Positions 26,563 through 34,790 of a DNA stretch of 64,000 bases are shown piece by piece. Each line of letters starts with the position of its first letter. Positions within the stretch are counted from its first letter, which is position 1. Under the pieces are notes generated by a model. That model did not search any database, had not been told where the DNA came from, and worked only from the letters and a program-made list of their open reading frames with translations. Position numbers and translations under genes: made by a program. The stretch comes from Streptomyces cellostaticus (lineage in GTDB: Bacteria; Actinomycetota; Actinomycetes; Streptomycetales; Streptomycetaceae): contig NZ_KQ948015.1 of NCBI RefSeq assembly GCF_001513965.1, positions 394,211-458,210 on the forward strand. Reading direction: 5' to 3'.

Positions 26563-27537
26563 GTGACGATCACCTCCCCTCACCTCGGCAGCCCGTCCGT
26601 GTGGACCGACGCGCGGCTGCTGTACGCGCTGGAGGAAGTGGTCGAGAACGAACTGAACCGGCATCTGAAGATCGCCAAGGACTGGATGCCGCACGAGTAC
26701 GTGCCCTGGAGCGACGGCCGCAACTTCCCCGGCCTGTTCGAGGACGGCGAGGCCTGGGACAAGGAACAGTCCAAGGTCACGGAGATCGGCCGCATCGCCC
26801 TCATCGTCAACCTGCTGACCGAGGACAACCTCCCCAGCTACCACCACGAGATCGCCTCGCTCTTCGGCCGCGACGGCGCCTGGGGCACCTGGGTGCACCG
26901 CTGGACGGCCGAGGAGGGCCGGCACGGCATCGTGATGCGCGACTACCTGCTCACCTCGCGCGCGGTGGACCCGGACAAGCTGGAGCAGTTCCGGATGTCG
27001 CACATGAGCGAGGGCTTCGAGTCCGACAACCGGCACTCGATGCTGCACTCGATCGCCTATGTCGCCTTCCAGGAGCTCGCGACCCGGATCTCGCACCGCA
27101 ACACCGGCCACCAGTCCGGCGACCCGGTCTGCGACCGCATGCTCGCCCGCATCGCGACCGACGAGAACCTGCACATGGTCTTCTACCGCAACCTCCTGAA
27201 GGCTGCCTTCGAACTCGCCCCCGACCTGACCATGCAAGCGGTCCGCGACGTCGTGGTCAACTTCCGCATGCCCGGCCACGGCATCCCCGGCTTCGAGCGC
27301 GCCGCGGCCCAGATGGCGATCGGCGAGGTCTACAACCTGCGCATCCACCACGACGACGTCCTCCAGCCCGTGCTGCGCTTCCTGAAGATCATGGAGATCG
27401 ACGGCCTGGGCCCGGAGGGCCGCCAGGCACAGGAGGAACTCGGCCTGTACATGGGCGGCCTGAACGCGGAGGCCCTGAAGTTCGACGAGAAACTGGCGGC
27501 CCGCAAGGCGCGCATGGCGGCGCGGGCCGCGGGCTGA
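26563..27537 (+). CDS. acyl-[acyl-carrier-protein] desaturase (soluble diiron)
   Basis: 324 residues from GTG 26563 with GGAG 5 nt upstream. The diiron ligands are visible: Glu87 in TEDNLPSYHHE, Glu118/His121 in TAEEGRHG, and Glu201/His204 in ATDENLHM. It is a soluble DesA-type desaturase that introduces a double bond into ACP-bound fatty acids using oxygen and reduced ferredoxin. The operator-like repeats 70-115 bp upstream imply feedback control by a lipid-sensing repressor. No desaturase electron-transfer partner is adjacent. Confidence 0.92.
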   Translation: MTITSPHLGSPSVWTDARLLYALEEVVENELNRHLKIAKDWMPHEYVPWSDGRNFPGLFEDGEAWDKEQSKVTEIGRIALIVNLLTEDNLPSYHHEIASLFGRDGAWGTWVHRWTAEEGRHGIVMRDYLLTSRAVDPDKLEQFRMSHMSEGFESDNRHSMLHSIAYVAFQELATRISHRNTGHQSGDPVCDRMLARIATDENLHMVFYRNLLKAAFELAPDLTMQAVRDVVVNFRMPGHGIPGFERAAAQMAIGEVYNLRIHHDDVLQPVLRFLKIMEIDGLGPEGRQAQEELGLYMGGLNAEALKFDEKLAARKARMAARAAG

Positions 27538-27885
27538 GCGAGCACCGGGTGACCCCTGGGGCCGGGCCGTCGAGTGGACCCGGGCCGTCGATCCGGCGGC
27601 CGGGCCCGGCCCGCCCATGGACATGAACGCTCCGTTTCGCTGCCGTACGCGCGCGTGCCGAATGAGCTGCGCGGGCTGTCGGTGGCCTGCGGCGGCATGC
27701 CCGCATCCGGGTCCACACCGGAGCCGAGCAGGCGCGCGCCGAGTCGTACACGGGCAGCGCCCGCAACGCTGCGCCCGAAGGCGTCCCCGGATCCAGACCG
27801 GGCTCCGGATCCTGACCGCGCGCCGGGATCGTGGCCGGCACGGTTTCCCTGCGGCCGAACAGTGGTGGGTTCCGGCGGCCGCGCG
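27538..27885. other. intergenic region without a recognisable gene (348 bp)
   Basis: It follows the desaturase stop and precedes the stop of the convergent WhiB-like gene. It has GC-rich short inverted repeats around 27555-27615 that may terminate transcription. Open frames here lack start signals and coding bias. Confidence 0.4.
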
Positions 27886-28131
27886 TCAGTCGGACGTGCG
27901 TCGCAGGGCGAGCCGTTCCTTCTCCGACAGGCCGCCCCAGACGCCGAAACGTTCGTCGTTGTCGAGTGCGTAGTCGAGGCAGGCGGAGCGCATCTCGCAC
28001 ATGCCGCAGATGCGCTTCGCCTCGCGCACCGAGCTGCCGGGCTCGGGGAAGAAGAAGTCCGCCCCGGTCTGCGCGCACAGGGCCTGAGCCTGCCAGGCGG
28101 TGTCGGCCGGGGTGATCGTTTCGATGTGCAT
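27886..28131 (-). CDS. WhiB-family [4Fe-4S] transcription factor
   Basis: 81 residues from ATG 28131. Four cysteines (C19, C42, C45, C51; pattern C-x22-C-x2-C-x5-C) ligate the Fe-S cluster, and GVWGG (63-67) is the family turn before the basic C-terminal KERLALRR DNA-contact patch. Wbl proteins bind region 4 of the primary sigma factor and tune redox- or nitric-oxide-responsive transcription. The position resembles SCO6715. No good Shine-Dalgarno is seen. It is divergent from the VOC gene across 316 bp that contain 11-bp direct repeats. Confidence 0.9.
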   Translation of the reverse strand: MHIETITPADTAWQAQALCAQTGADFFFPEPGSSVREAKRICGMCEMRSACLDYALDNDERFGVWGGLSEKERLALRRTSD

Positions 28132-28275
28132 GGCCAGGATCGTGCCGGGCGGCGAAAAACGTTCGATCAACGCCAGGTCAACGACGCGGCCGGGGCCCTG
28201 GACCGCCCCGATCATGCTCCTCGGGACGGTCTACCGCACGGCGGCGCGCGGCAGCAGTACGAAAACCCGGAGAAG

Positions 28276-28318
28276 CCTGCGAGCACCTTGCGAGTACCTT
28301 GCGAGAGCCTTGCGGGTC
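28276..28318. repeat. four 11-bp direct repeats in the WhiB/VOC divergent region
   Basis: Consecutive units CCTGCGAGCA, CCTTGCGAGTA, CCTTGCGAGAG and CCTTGCGGGTC recur at about one helical turn, so one face of the DNA presents the same bases four times. It is a possible cooperative binding site for a regulator of either divergent gene. Confidence 0.5.
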
Positions 28319-28447
28319 ACCCGGGCGACCGGGTGCACCGGTCCGGCGCACGGCGGCGCTCCGGCAGCGGTTGTCAGTGGGCGGTGCAAGACTCGTCAGT
28401 GCAGCGGACAGGCCCGTCTCACGGGCCCGCTTTCGAGGAGGGCGAAG

Positions 28448-29239
28448 ATGCTCACCACCCGTTTCGTCGACGGCGCTCCCAACTGGATCGACGTCGGCAC
28501 CCCCGACATCGACGGCGCCCAGTCCTTCTACGGCGGTCTGTTCGGCTGGCGGTTCCAGTCGGCGGGGCCGGACGCCGGCGGCTACGGCTTCTTCCAGCTG
28601 GACGGCAGGACCGTCGCCGGCGGCATGCAGACCGGCCCGGACCAGGGTCCGCCGGCCTGGACGGTGTACTTCCAGAGCGCGGACGCGCAGGCCACCGCCA
28701 AGGCGGCCGAACAGGCGCACGGCAGCGTGCTGTTCCAGCCCATGGACGTGATGGGCCAGGGGCACATGGCGGTCCTCGCCGACCAGGCGGGCGTACCGTT
28801 CGGGATCTGGCAGCCAGGGCAGACCAAGGGCGTGGACGCGGCGAACGAACCGGGTGCGCTGTGCTGGGTCGAGCTGTACACGCCGGACATCGCAGCGGCC
28901 GCAGCGTTCTACCACCAGGTCCTCGCACTGGAGACCTCGGCCGTGCCGTTCCCGGGCGGCACGTACACCTGTGTCAACCCGGGCGGTGCCGAGGAGGATG
29001 CGATGTTCGGCGGGATGGTCCCGCTCGCCGACGACCCGACCGAGGCGGAGAGCGGCCCCTACTGGCTGCCCTACTTCGAGGTCGAGGACACGGACGCCGT
29101 GGTCGAGAAGGCACAGCAGCTGGGCGGCACGGTGCGCATGCCGGCGACGACCATGGAGGGCGTCGGCCGCATGGCCAAGCTCGCCGACCCGTACGGCGTC
29201 CGTTTCGCGGTGATCAAGAGCGAGCCGCCGCAGGGCTGA
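28448..29239 (+). CDS. VOC family protein with two glyoxalase-fold domains
   Basis: 263 residues from ATG 28448, with GAGGAGGG 4 nt upstream. Two tandem VOC modules are present: residues about 8-125 (GAPNWIDVGTPDIDGAQSFY ... AGVPFGIWQPG) and 137-260 (GALCWVELYTPDIAAAAAFY ... PYGVRFAVI). Metal-ligand positions of glyoxalase I are only partly conserved, so it may be a binding or resistance protein or an enzyme of unknown substrate; hydroxylase-labelled homologues exist. It is divergent from the WhiB-like gene and followed by the 100-bp inverted-repeat element. Confidence 0.85.
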   Translation: MLTTRFVDGAPNWIDVGTPDIDGAQSFYGGLFGWRFQSAGPDAGGYGFFQLDGRTVAGGMQTGPDQGPPAWTVYFQSADAQATAKAAEQAHGSVLFQPMDVMGQGHMAVLADQAGVPFGIWQPGQTKGVDAANEPGALCWVELYTPDIAAAAAFYHQVLALETSAVPFPGGTYTCVNPGGAEEDAMFGGMVPLADDPTEAESGPYWLPYFEVEDTDAVVEKAQQLGGTVRMPATTMEGVGRMAKLADPYGVRFAVIKSEPPQG

Positions 29240-29312
29240 GACCGCAGGGCGGCTCCACGGCTCGGGGTGGACGCGGCCACACGGATGCGGACCCGGGCGG
29301 ACGGGTGGCCCA

Positions 29313-29412
29313 GGCCTGTCCGGCGGATCCTGCCGGAATCGCGGGGTCCGGCACGACACCTGTACTGATGAGGCGCCGTCGCCTGGAGCCGGGCTGATCC
29401 GCCGGACAGGCC
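29313..29412. mobile_element. 100-bp MITE-like element with 17-bp perfect terminal inverted repeats
   Basis: GGCCTGTCCGGCGGATC at 29313-29329 and its exact complement GATCCGCCGGACAGGCC at 29396-29412 enclose 66 bp with no coding capacity. The right end abuts the TAG stop of the LacI gene at 29413. No clear target duplication is visible. The loop is too long for a standard terminator. I recall the CCGGACAGGCC end as recurring in Streptomyces intergenic DNA. Confidence 0.5.
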
Positions 29413-30468
29413 CTAGGCGGACGCGCGGCGTATCAGCGTGGTCGGCAGGATCACGCCGGCCGCCGCCTCGTCCGCCGACTGCTCGCCGACCCGGCCGGGG
29501 CGGCCGGGCCTGCCGGCCTGGCCGCGCAGCAGGAGGCGGGCCATCAGCCGGCCCATCTCCTCGATGTCCTGACGGACCGTGGTGAGCGGCGGGTCGGCCT
29601 GTTCAGCGACGGGCAGCACGTCGTCGAAGCCGATCACGGCCACGTCCTCCGGCACACGCCGGCCGGTCTCGCGCAGTACGCGCAGGGCACCGAGCGCGGT
29701 GAGGTCGTTGGCGGCGAACACCGCGTCGACGTCCGGGCAGCGGTCGAGGAGTTCCCGCATGGCGCGTTCGCCGCCGCCCGGGGTGAAGTCGCTCTCCACG
29801 ACGAGCCGCGGGTCCGCGTCGCCCACGATGTCCCGGTAGCCGTCGAGCCGGTCCACCGCCGAGGTCTGGTCCAGCGCGCCGGTGATGTGCGCGATCCGGG
29901 TCCGTCCGAGGCCCACGAGATGGCGTACGGCCTCGCGGGCACCGCCCCGGTTGTCGCTGTCCACGTAGACCGGGCCGGGGGTGCCGTCGCTCCAGTCGGG
30001 CCGGCCGCCGAACACCGTGGGCACGCCCGCGTTCCGGATCAAGCCGGGCAGCGGGTCGTCGAGGTGCAGGGAGAAGACGAGCGCACCGTCGACGTGGCCT
30101 CCGGCGAGATAGCGGGCCACGCGCGCGTGGTCGGCGCGGCCCTCGGTCAGCAACAGCACGAGCTGGTTGTCGTGGGCCGTCAGCTCCTTGCTGATGCCGC
30201 GCAGTTGCAGCGCGAAGAAGGGGTCGGCGAAGACCCGGGCCTCGGGCTCGGCGATGACGACCGCGACGGCGTCGTGCCGCTTGGTGACCAGGCTGCGTGC
30301 CGCCTGGTTGGGCACGTAGCCGAGCTCCTCGACCGCCTGCCGGACCCGTGTGACGAGGGGCTCTCTGACGCCGTCCCCGCCGTTGACCACCCGCGACACG
30401 GTGGCCCGGGACACCCCGGCCCGCGCGGCCACGGCCTCCAGCGTGGGACGCGACACTGCCTCGGTCAC
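29413..30468 (-). CDS. LacI-family transcriptional regulator
   Basis: 351 residues. The N-terminal LacI helix-turn-helix is RPTLEAVAARAGVSRATVSR followed by VVNGGDGVREPLVTRV (residues about 7-45), then a periplasmic-binding-protein-like sensor domain with DGALVFSLHLDDPLPGLI, FGGRPDW and DAVFAANDLTALGALRVL. I choose GTG 30468 because AGGAG lies 7 nt upstream; ATG 30483 (five codons longer) has no ribosome-binding site. It probably senses a sugar-like ligand. No sugar transporter is adjacent, so the target may be itself or the divergent unknown gene at 30599. Confidence 0.9.
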   Translation of the reverse strand: MTEAVSRPTLEAVAARAGVSRATVSRVVNGGDGVREPLVTRVRQAVEELGYVPNQAARSLVTKRHDAVAVVIAEPEARVFADPFFALQLRGISKELTAHDNQLVLLLTEGRADHARVARYLAGGHVDGALVFSLHLDDPLPGLIRNAGVPTVFGGRPDWSDGTPGPVYVDSDNRGGAREAVRHLVGLGRTRIAHITGALDQTSAVDRLDGYRDIVGDADPRLVVESDFTPGGGERAMRELLDRCPDVDAVFAANDLTALGALRVLRETGRRVPEDVAVIGFDDVLPVAEQADPPLTTVRQDIEEMGRLMARLLLRGQAGRPGRPGRVGEQSADEAAAGVILPTTLIRRASA

Positions 30469-30598
30469 TTCGGGACTCCTCATCGGCGGCTGGCGATCAG
30501 GATAGCCGCGGTGCGGTCCGGTCGCCGGGGCCGGAAAAGGGAGTTGCGCCAAGGCTTCCGGCTCGGTGAGGATCGCCGCATGACGACGAGAAAGGCTC

Positions 30599-31480
30599 AT
30601 GCCGGCTGAGCGCCCCGAGACGCGGCTCGCGCCCTACGCGCGTCTGCCGCGCACCTATCGCGACCGGCACATCATCCACAGTTCGGTCGACGCGTTCGGC
30701 CGGGCGCACTGGCTGCTCGGCGAGCGTCCGCCCGAGCAGCAGGGACCCGGTCCCTACGACGCCTTGGTGGTCACCGTCGCCGAGGGGGCGTGTCACGAGA
30801 CGTACCTGAGCGCGGTGTTGCCCTGGCGCCCCCGTGTCGAGGCCCTGCCCGACGGAGGATTCGTACTGGCGGCTGCCCGGTCGGCCAAGGACGACGAGCA
30901 ACAGGTGCAGGTCTTCGACGCACTGGGCCGGGGGACCCGCACCTTCCGCGTGGGAGACGCCATCGAGCATCTCCTGGCGGACGGAACGGGAGAACTCTGG
31001 CTCGGCTACTTCGACGAGGGCATCTACGGGGACGCGTTGAGCGCGCCGGGCCTGCGCCGGTGGAGCATCACGGGCGAGCCCCTGTGGTCCTACAGTCCCG
31101 TGCCCGGTGCGGGATGGATCTCCGACTGCTACACCCTCAACGTGGCCGGGCGCACCGCCTGGGCGTGTCCGTACACCCACTTCCCACTCCTCGAGGTGGG
31201 TGAGGACCAGGTCGTGCGGGCGCGGGAGAACCCCGTGCGGGGCGCCACGGGGCTCGCCGTACAGGGCGAACGGGCGGTGTTCTTCGGCGGGTACCGCGAC
31301 GACCGCAACCGGATCGTCGACTGCCGGCTGACGAACACCTCCGTGGAACCGGTCACCGAGAGCCGTCTGGTCCGCCCGGACGGCGGCCGGCTCGGCCGGC
31401 GCCGGATCGTCTCCCGGGGCTCCCGGCTCTATGTCCAGGTCAAACCGTTCACCGAGTGGTTCGTCCTCGACCTCGCGTGA
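30599..31480 (+). CDS. conserved hypothetical protein, 293 aa
   Basis: Start ATG 30599 with GAAAGG upstream. No signal peptide or membrane segment. The sequence alternates short beta-strand motifs with turn-forming glycines (FDALGRGTRTFRVGDAIEHL, LWLGYFDEGIYGDALSAPGL, VQGERAVFFGGYRDDRN), suggesting a beta-propeller-like fold, but no repeat signature is strong enough to name. I do not recognise a family function. It is divergent from the LacI regulator with 130 bp between starts, and upstream of a HEAT-repeat gene 90 bp away on the same strand. Confidence 0.75.
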   Translation: MPAERPETRLAPYARLPRTYRDRHIIHSSVDAFGRAHWLLGERPPEQQGPGPYDALVVTVAEGACHETYLSAVLPWRPRVEALPDGGFVLAAARSAKDDEQQVQVFDALGRGTRTFRVGDAIEHLLADGTGELWLGYFDEGIYGDALSAPGLRRWSITGEPLWSYSPVPGAGWISDCYTLNVAGRTAWACPYTHFPLLEVGEDQVVRARENPVRGATGLAVQGERAVFFGGYRDDRNRIVDCRLTNTSVEPVTESRLVRPDGGRLGRRRIVSRGSRLYVQVKPFTEWFVLDLA

Positions 31481-31570
31481 GGGTTGTCCACAGGCCCGGC
31501 CCATTGTCAGTGGCGTGCGGCAAGCTGTGATCAGTGACGGAACACGCGCCATGGACCACGGGAGGGCACA

Positions 31571-33685
31571 GTGTTCAGGGGGATCGACGGCGTCGACTGG
31601 GCGTCGATGGGGCATGCGTACACGGACTCGGCCACCGATGTGCCGGAGCTGCTGTGGGGGTTGGCGTCGGACGATCCGGAGCGCCGGGAGATCGCACTGG
31701 ACGGCATGTACGGCGCGGTGCACCACCAGGGTGATGTGTACGACAGCACCATCGCCTGCGTGCCGTTCCTGTTCGAGCTGATCGCGAACCCGGCGATCGC
31801 GGACCGCGGTGCCGTGATCGAGCTGCTGTGCAGCATCGCCCACGCGTCGGACGACGACGACGGGGAGGACGCCGAGGGCCTCGCCGAGTTCGACGAGGAC
31901 GAACACGAGGAGTGGATGCGGCACTTCTTCGTGGCGCGTGACCTGGTCCGCGGGCGGGCCGGGTCCTTCCTCGGGCTGCTGGGCGATCCGGATCCCGGGG
32001 TGCGCGCCGCCGCGCCGGGTGCGCTGGCGCGGCTGCACCCGGACCCGGTGCGGGTGTTCGGGGCCGTGTGCGACCGTGTGCCCGCGGAGACGGACCCGGA
32101 GGCCGTCCGGTCCCTGGCGCGTGCCCTGGGCACGCTGGCCGTGCGGCACCCCGTCGGCCTGGGCCTGGAGGCGGCCCGGAGACTGAAGGATCTCGTGTCC
32201 GGCACGCCCGATCCCCAGCTGCGGATGACGGCACTGGCCTTGCTGGCGCGCTGTGCTCCCGGCGAACTGCCGCCGGACACCGTGGACATCGCGCTGGACG
32301 TCATGCGGCTCGCCCGGGAGGCGGACGAGCTCGGCCCGCCGCCCGCCGCCCCCGAGCGGCCCCGCACGGACACCCTGATCTCCCACGTGCGCGAGCTGCA
32401 CGTGGAGCACCGGCGCAGCCTCGACCTGGACGACGCGGCGGACCTGCTCGAAGAACTGCACACAGAGCTGCGCGACCGCGTCGACCTGCGTTTCCCGCTC
32501 CTCGTCGGCCAGTTGGGCAGTCCCAGCCTGCGCCAGCGCAGACATGCGGTCGGCACGGCAGGACGGCTGCTGACGGGATGGCGGGCCCCCGACGACGAGC
32601 CGCTGCTGGCGCTGGCCCGGCTGCTCGCCGACGACGATCTGCGGCTGCAGAAGGCGGTGCTGTCGGAGCTGCGGTATCTGGCACCGGCCGCACACCGCGT
32701 GTCCGAAGGCGTGGCGGCCTACCTCGAGAGCTGGGCGGACCGGCCGCTGGAAGCCGACACTCCCTTCCGGGACCTGGCCGTCGGCATGGCCTTCGAGGTG
32801 CTGGCCCTTCAGGGCGACGACCGGATCGTGCCGGCGCTCACCCACGTCCTGGAAGTGGTCGAGATCCCCGAGAAGCTGGCCCGGTGGATCGAGGCGCTCG
32901 GCCCCGAGGCGGCGGCCCCGCTCGGCCCCGTGCTCCACGAGCGGCTGGCCCAGCTGGACCACGGGACATCGTCCGTGGACCAGGACCGCCTCCTCGATGC
33001 CCTGGGCGCGCTCCGGCACGCCGAGTCGGTGCCGCTGCTGACCCGCATCCTGACCGAAGCCGAGCACTTCCGGACGACGGAGGGGGCCCTGCAGGCCCTG
33101 TCCGCCTTCGGCCCCCAGGCCGCCGAAGCCATTCCCCTGGTACGGCGGTTGTGGAAGGACGGCACCCTCGCGGACGAGCGCCGCATCCATGTCGCCCAGG
33201 CCCTGTGGGCCCTGACCGGCGAGGCGGAGGCCGTGCTGCCCGTGGTCGGCGAGTGCCTTTGGTCACAGATGTGGAGCCCTTGGTACGCCGCCATGAACCT
33301 CACCGAGGACCTGGGCCGGTCCGGCGCCGCGCTCGCACCCCGGTTGCGCAAGATGATCACGGCCGGTCATACACCGGCCCGGGCGGCCGTCGGCCTGTGG
33401 CAGGTCACCGGAGAGACGGACGAGGCACTCCCCGTGCTCCTGAGAGAGTGGTCGGCCACACCGGCCCAACGCCCCTTCATAGCCGCCTGTCTGGCGGGCA
33501 TGGGCCCGGCAGCCGCACCGGCCCTGCCGCTGATACGCACGGAACTGGCCTCCTCCCGCCGCCACAACAACGACGACTCCCGAGGCAACATGCGCTACGA
33601 CGTCGCTGCGGACGTCGCCCTCCAGACGTACTGCCGGCGTGTGCTGGCCGGGTTCGGCGAGCGGATCGACACCCCGGTGCGCTGA
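31571..33685 (+). CDS. HEAT-repeat protein, 704 aa
   Basis: Start GTG 31571 with GGGAGG upstream. Nearly the whole protein is helical repeats of HEAT/PBS-lyase type: ELLWGLASDDPERREIALDG, FLGLLGDPDPGVRAAAPGAL, LARALGTLAVRHPVGLGLEA, TRILTEAEHFRTTEGALQAL, SAFGPQAAEAIPLVRRLWKD. An acidic insert DDDDGED lies near residue 97. HEAT solenoids act as protein-binding scaffolds; no enzymatic motif is seen. Similar large HEAT proteins are frequent in Streptomyces with unknown partners. Confidence 0.85.
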   Translation: MFRGIDGVDWASMGHAYTDSATDVPELLWGLASDDPERREIALDGMYGAVHHQGDVYDSTIACVPFLFELIANPAIADRGAVIELLCSIAHASDDDDGEDAEGLAEFDEDEHEEWMRHFFVARDLVRGRAGSFLGLLGDPDPGVRAAAPGALARLHPDPVRVFGAVCDRVPAETDPEAVRSLARALGTLAVRHPVGLGLEAARRLKDLVSGTPDPQLRMTALALLARCAPGELPPDTVDIALDVMRLAREADELGPPPAAPERPRTDTLISHVRELHVEHRRSLDLDDAADLLEELHTELRDRVDLRFPLLVGQLGSPSLRQRRHAVGTAGRLLTGWRAPDDEPLLALARLLADDDLRLQKAVLSELRYLAPAAHRVSEGVAAYLESWADRPLEADTPFRDLAVGMAFEVLALQGDDRIVPALTHVLEVVEIPEKLARWIEALGPEAAAPLGPVLHERLAQLDHGTSSVDQDRLLDALGALRHAESVPLLTRILTEAEHFRTTEGALQALSAFGPQAAEAIPLVRRLWKDGTLADERRIHVAQALWALTGEAEAVLPVVGECLWSQMWSPWYAAMNLTEDLGRSGAALAPRLRKMITAGHTPARAAVGLWQVTGETDEALPVLLREWSATPAQRPFIAACLAGMGPAAAPALPLIRTELASSRRHNNDDSRGNMRYDVAADVALQTYCRRVLAGFGERIDTPVR

Positions 33686-33696
33686 GGCAGGAAGCG

Positions 33697-34716
33697 TCAG
33701 GGCGTCTCCTCCCGCCGCGCCCGGCTCGGCTGGACCCGCTTGGGCTCGCCCGGCATCTTCGGGTACTCCGGCGGGTACGGCAGATCGCCCAGGCCGTGGT
33801 CGCGTTCGTCGCGGCGGGCCAGTTCCAGGAGGGCCTCCAGGGAGAAGGCGTGGTCGTCCATGTCGGCGTGCACGTCACCGAGTTCGGCGAAGCGGGCCGG
33901 CATGGTGGCGAGGTCGAAGTCACGGGGGTGGGCCACGCCCACCTCCTCCCAGCGCAGGGGCGCGGAGACGGGGGCGTGCGGGCGGGGTCGTACGGAGTAG
34001 GCGGAGGCGATGGTGCGGTCGCGGGCGGTCTGGTTGTAGTCCAGGAAGATGCGCTCGCCGCGCTCCTCCTTCCACCACTTGATGGTGACCTGGTCGGGCA
34101 TCCGGCGTTCCATCTCCCGGCCGACCGCGATCGCGGCGCGCCGCACCTGGGTGAAGGTCCAGCGCGGTTCGATGGGCACGAAGACGTGCAGACCACGGCC
34201 GCCGGAGGTCTTCGGCCAGCCGCGCAGGCCGCCGAACTCGTCGAGGACGGCGCGCAGTTCGTGGGCGGTGCGCACGGCGTCGTCGTAGTCGGTGCCGGGC
34301 TGCGGGTCCAGGTCGATACGGAGTTCGTCGGGGTGGTCGACGTGGGTGCGGCGGACCGGCCAGGGATGGAAGGTGAGCGTGCCGTACTGGGCGGCCCACA
34401 CCACGGCGGCCTCCTCGGTGGGGCACATCTCGTCGGCGCTGCGGCCGCTGGGGAAGGTGATGTGGGCGGTGGGGATCCAGGCGGGCATACCCTTGGGGGC
34501 GCGCTTCTGGTAGAACCACTCGCCGCCGACGCCGTCCGGGTAGCGCTGGAGGGTGGTGGGGCGGTCGCGCAGGGCGCGCAGGATGCCGGGGCCGACGCAG
34601 GCGTAGTACTGGGCGAGGTCCAGCTTGGTGAATCCGCGCTCCGGGAAGAAGACCTTGTCCGGGCTGGACAGCCGTACGGTCCGGCCTGCCACGTCCAGTT
34701 CCACCGCATCGCCCAT
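33697..34716 (-). CDS. LigD-type non-homologous end-joining polymerase domain protein
   Basis: 339 residues, a stand-alone primase-polymerase (AEP) domain. The catalytic aspartates are D135 and D137 in RIDLDPQPG. GGRGLHVF (172-179) supplies the conserved His, and RIFLDYNQ the third acidic residue. It adds ribo- or deoxynucleotides during double-strand-break joining by Ku and ligase. Start ATG 34716 with a TACCGT box 6 nt upstream (leaderless). It is divergent from an ATP-dependent ligase, so the LigD activities are split in two genes here. No ku gene is in the window. Confidence 0.92.
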   Translation of the reverse strand: MGDAVELDVAGRTVRLSSPDKVFFPERGFTKLDLAQYYACVGPGILRALRDRPTTLQRYPDGVGGEWFYQKRAPKGMPAWIPTAHITFPSGRSADEMCPTEEAAVVWAAQYGTLTFHPWPVRRTHVDHPDELRIDLDPQPGTDYDDAVRTAHELRAVLDEFGGLRGWPKTSGGRGLHVFVPIEPRWTFTQVRRAAIAVGREMERRMPDQVTIKWWKEERGERIFLDYNQTARDRTIASAYSVRPRPHAPVSAPLRWEEVGVAHPRDFDLATMPARFAELGDVHADMDDHAFSLEALLELARRDERDHGLGDLPYPPEYPKMPGEPKRVQPSRARREETP

Positions 34717-34722
34717 GCGGCC

Positions 34723-34728
34723 ACGGTA
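34723..34728 (-). promoter_or_regulatory. -10 box, leaderless promoter of the NHEJ polymerase gene
   Basis: TACCGT on the minus strand ends 6 nt before ATG 34716. Confidence 0.45.
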
Positions 34729-34734
34729 GGCGTA

Positions 34735-34757
34735 CCCGGCATACAGCGCATACCGGG
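34735..34757. promoter_or_regulatory. 23-bp imperfect palindrome between divergent NHEJ genes
   Basis: CCCGGnATnCnnnGnATnCCGGG pairs 8 of 11 positions. It lies 19-41 bp upstream of the polymerase start and 34-56 bp upstream of the ligase start, placed to control both. Confidence 0.4.
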
Positions 34758-34790
34758 CAGCAGGGGGCGTATACGAGCAGAATCGGAGGC

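Noticed and set aside
27574..29397. 607-codon frame covering the WhiB/VOC region
   Set aside because: It overlaps the VOC gene in the wrong frame and crosses the direct-repeat region; no ribosome-binding site.
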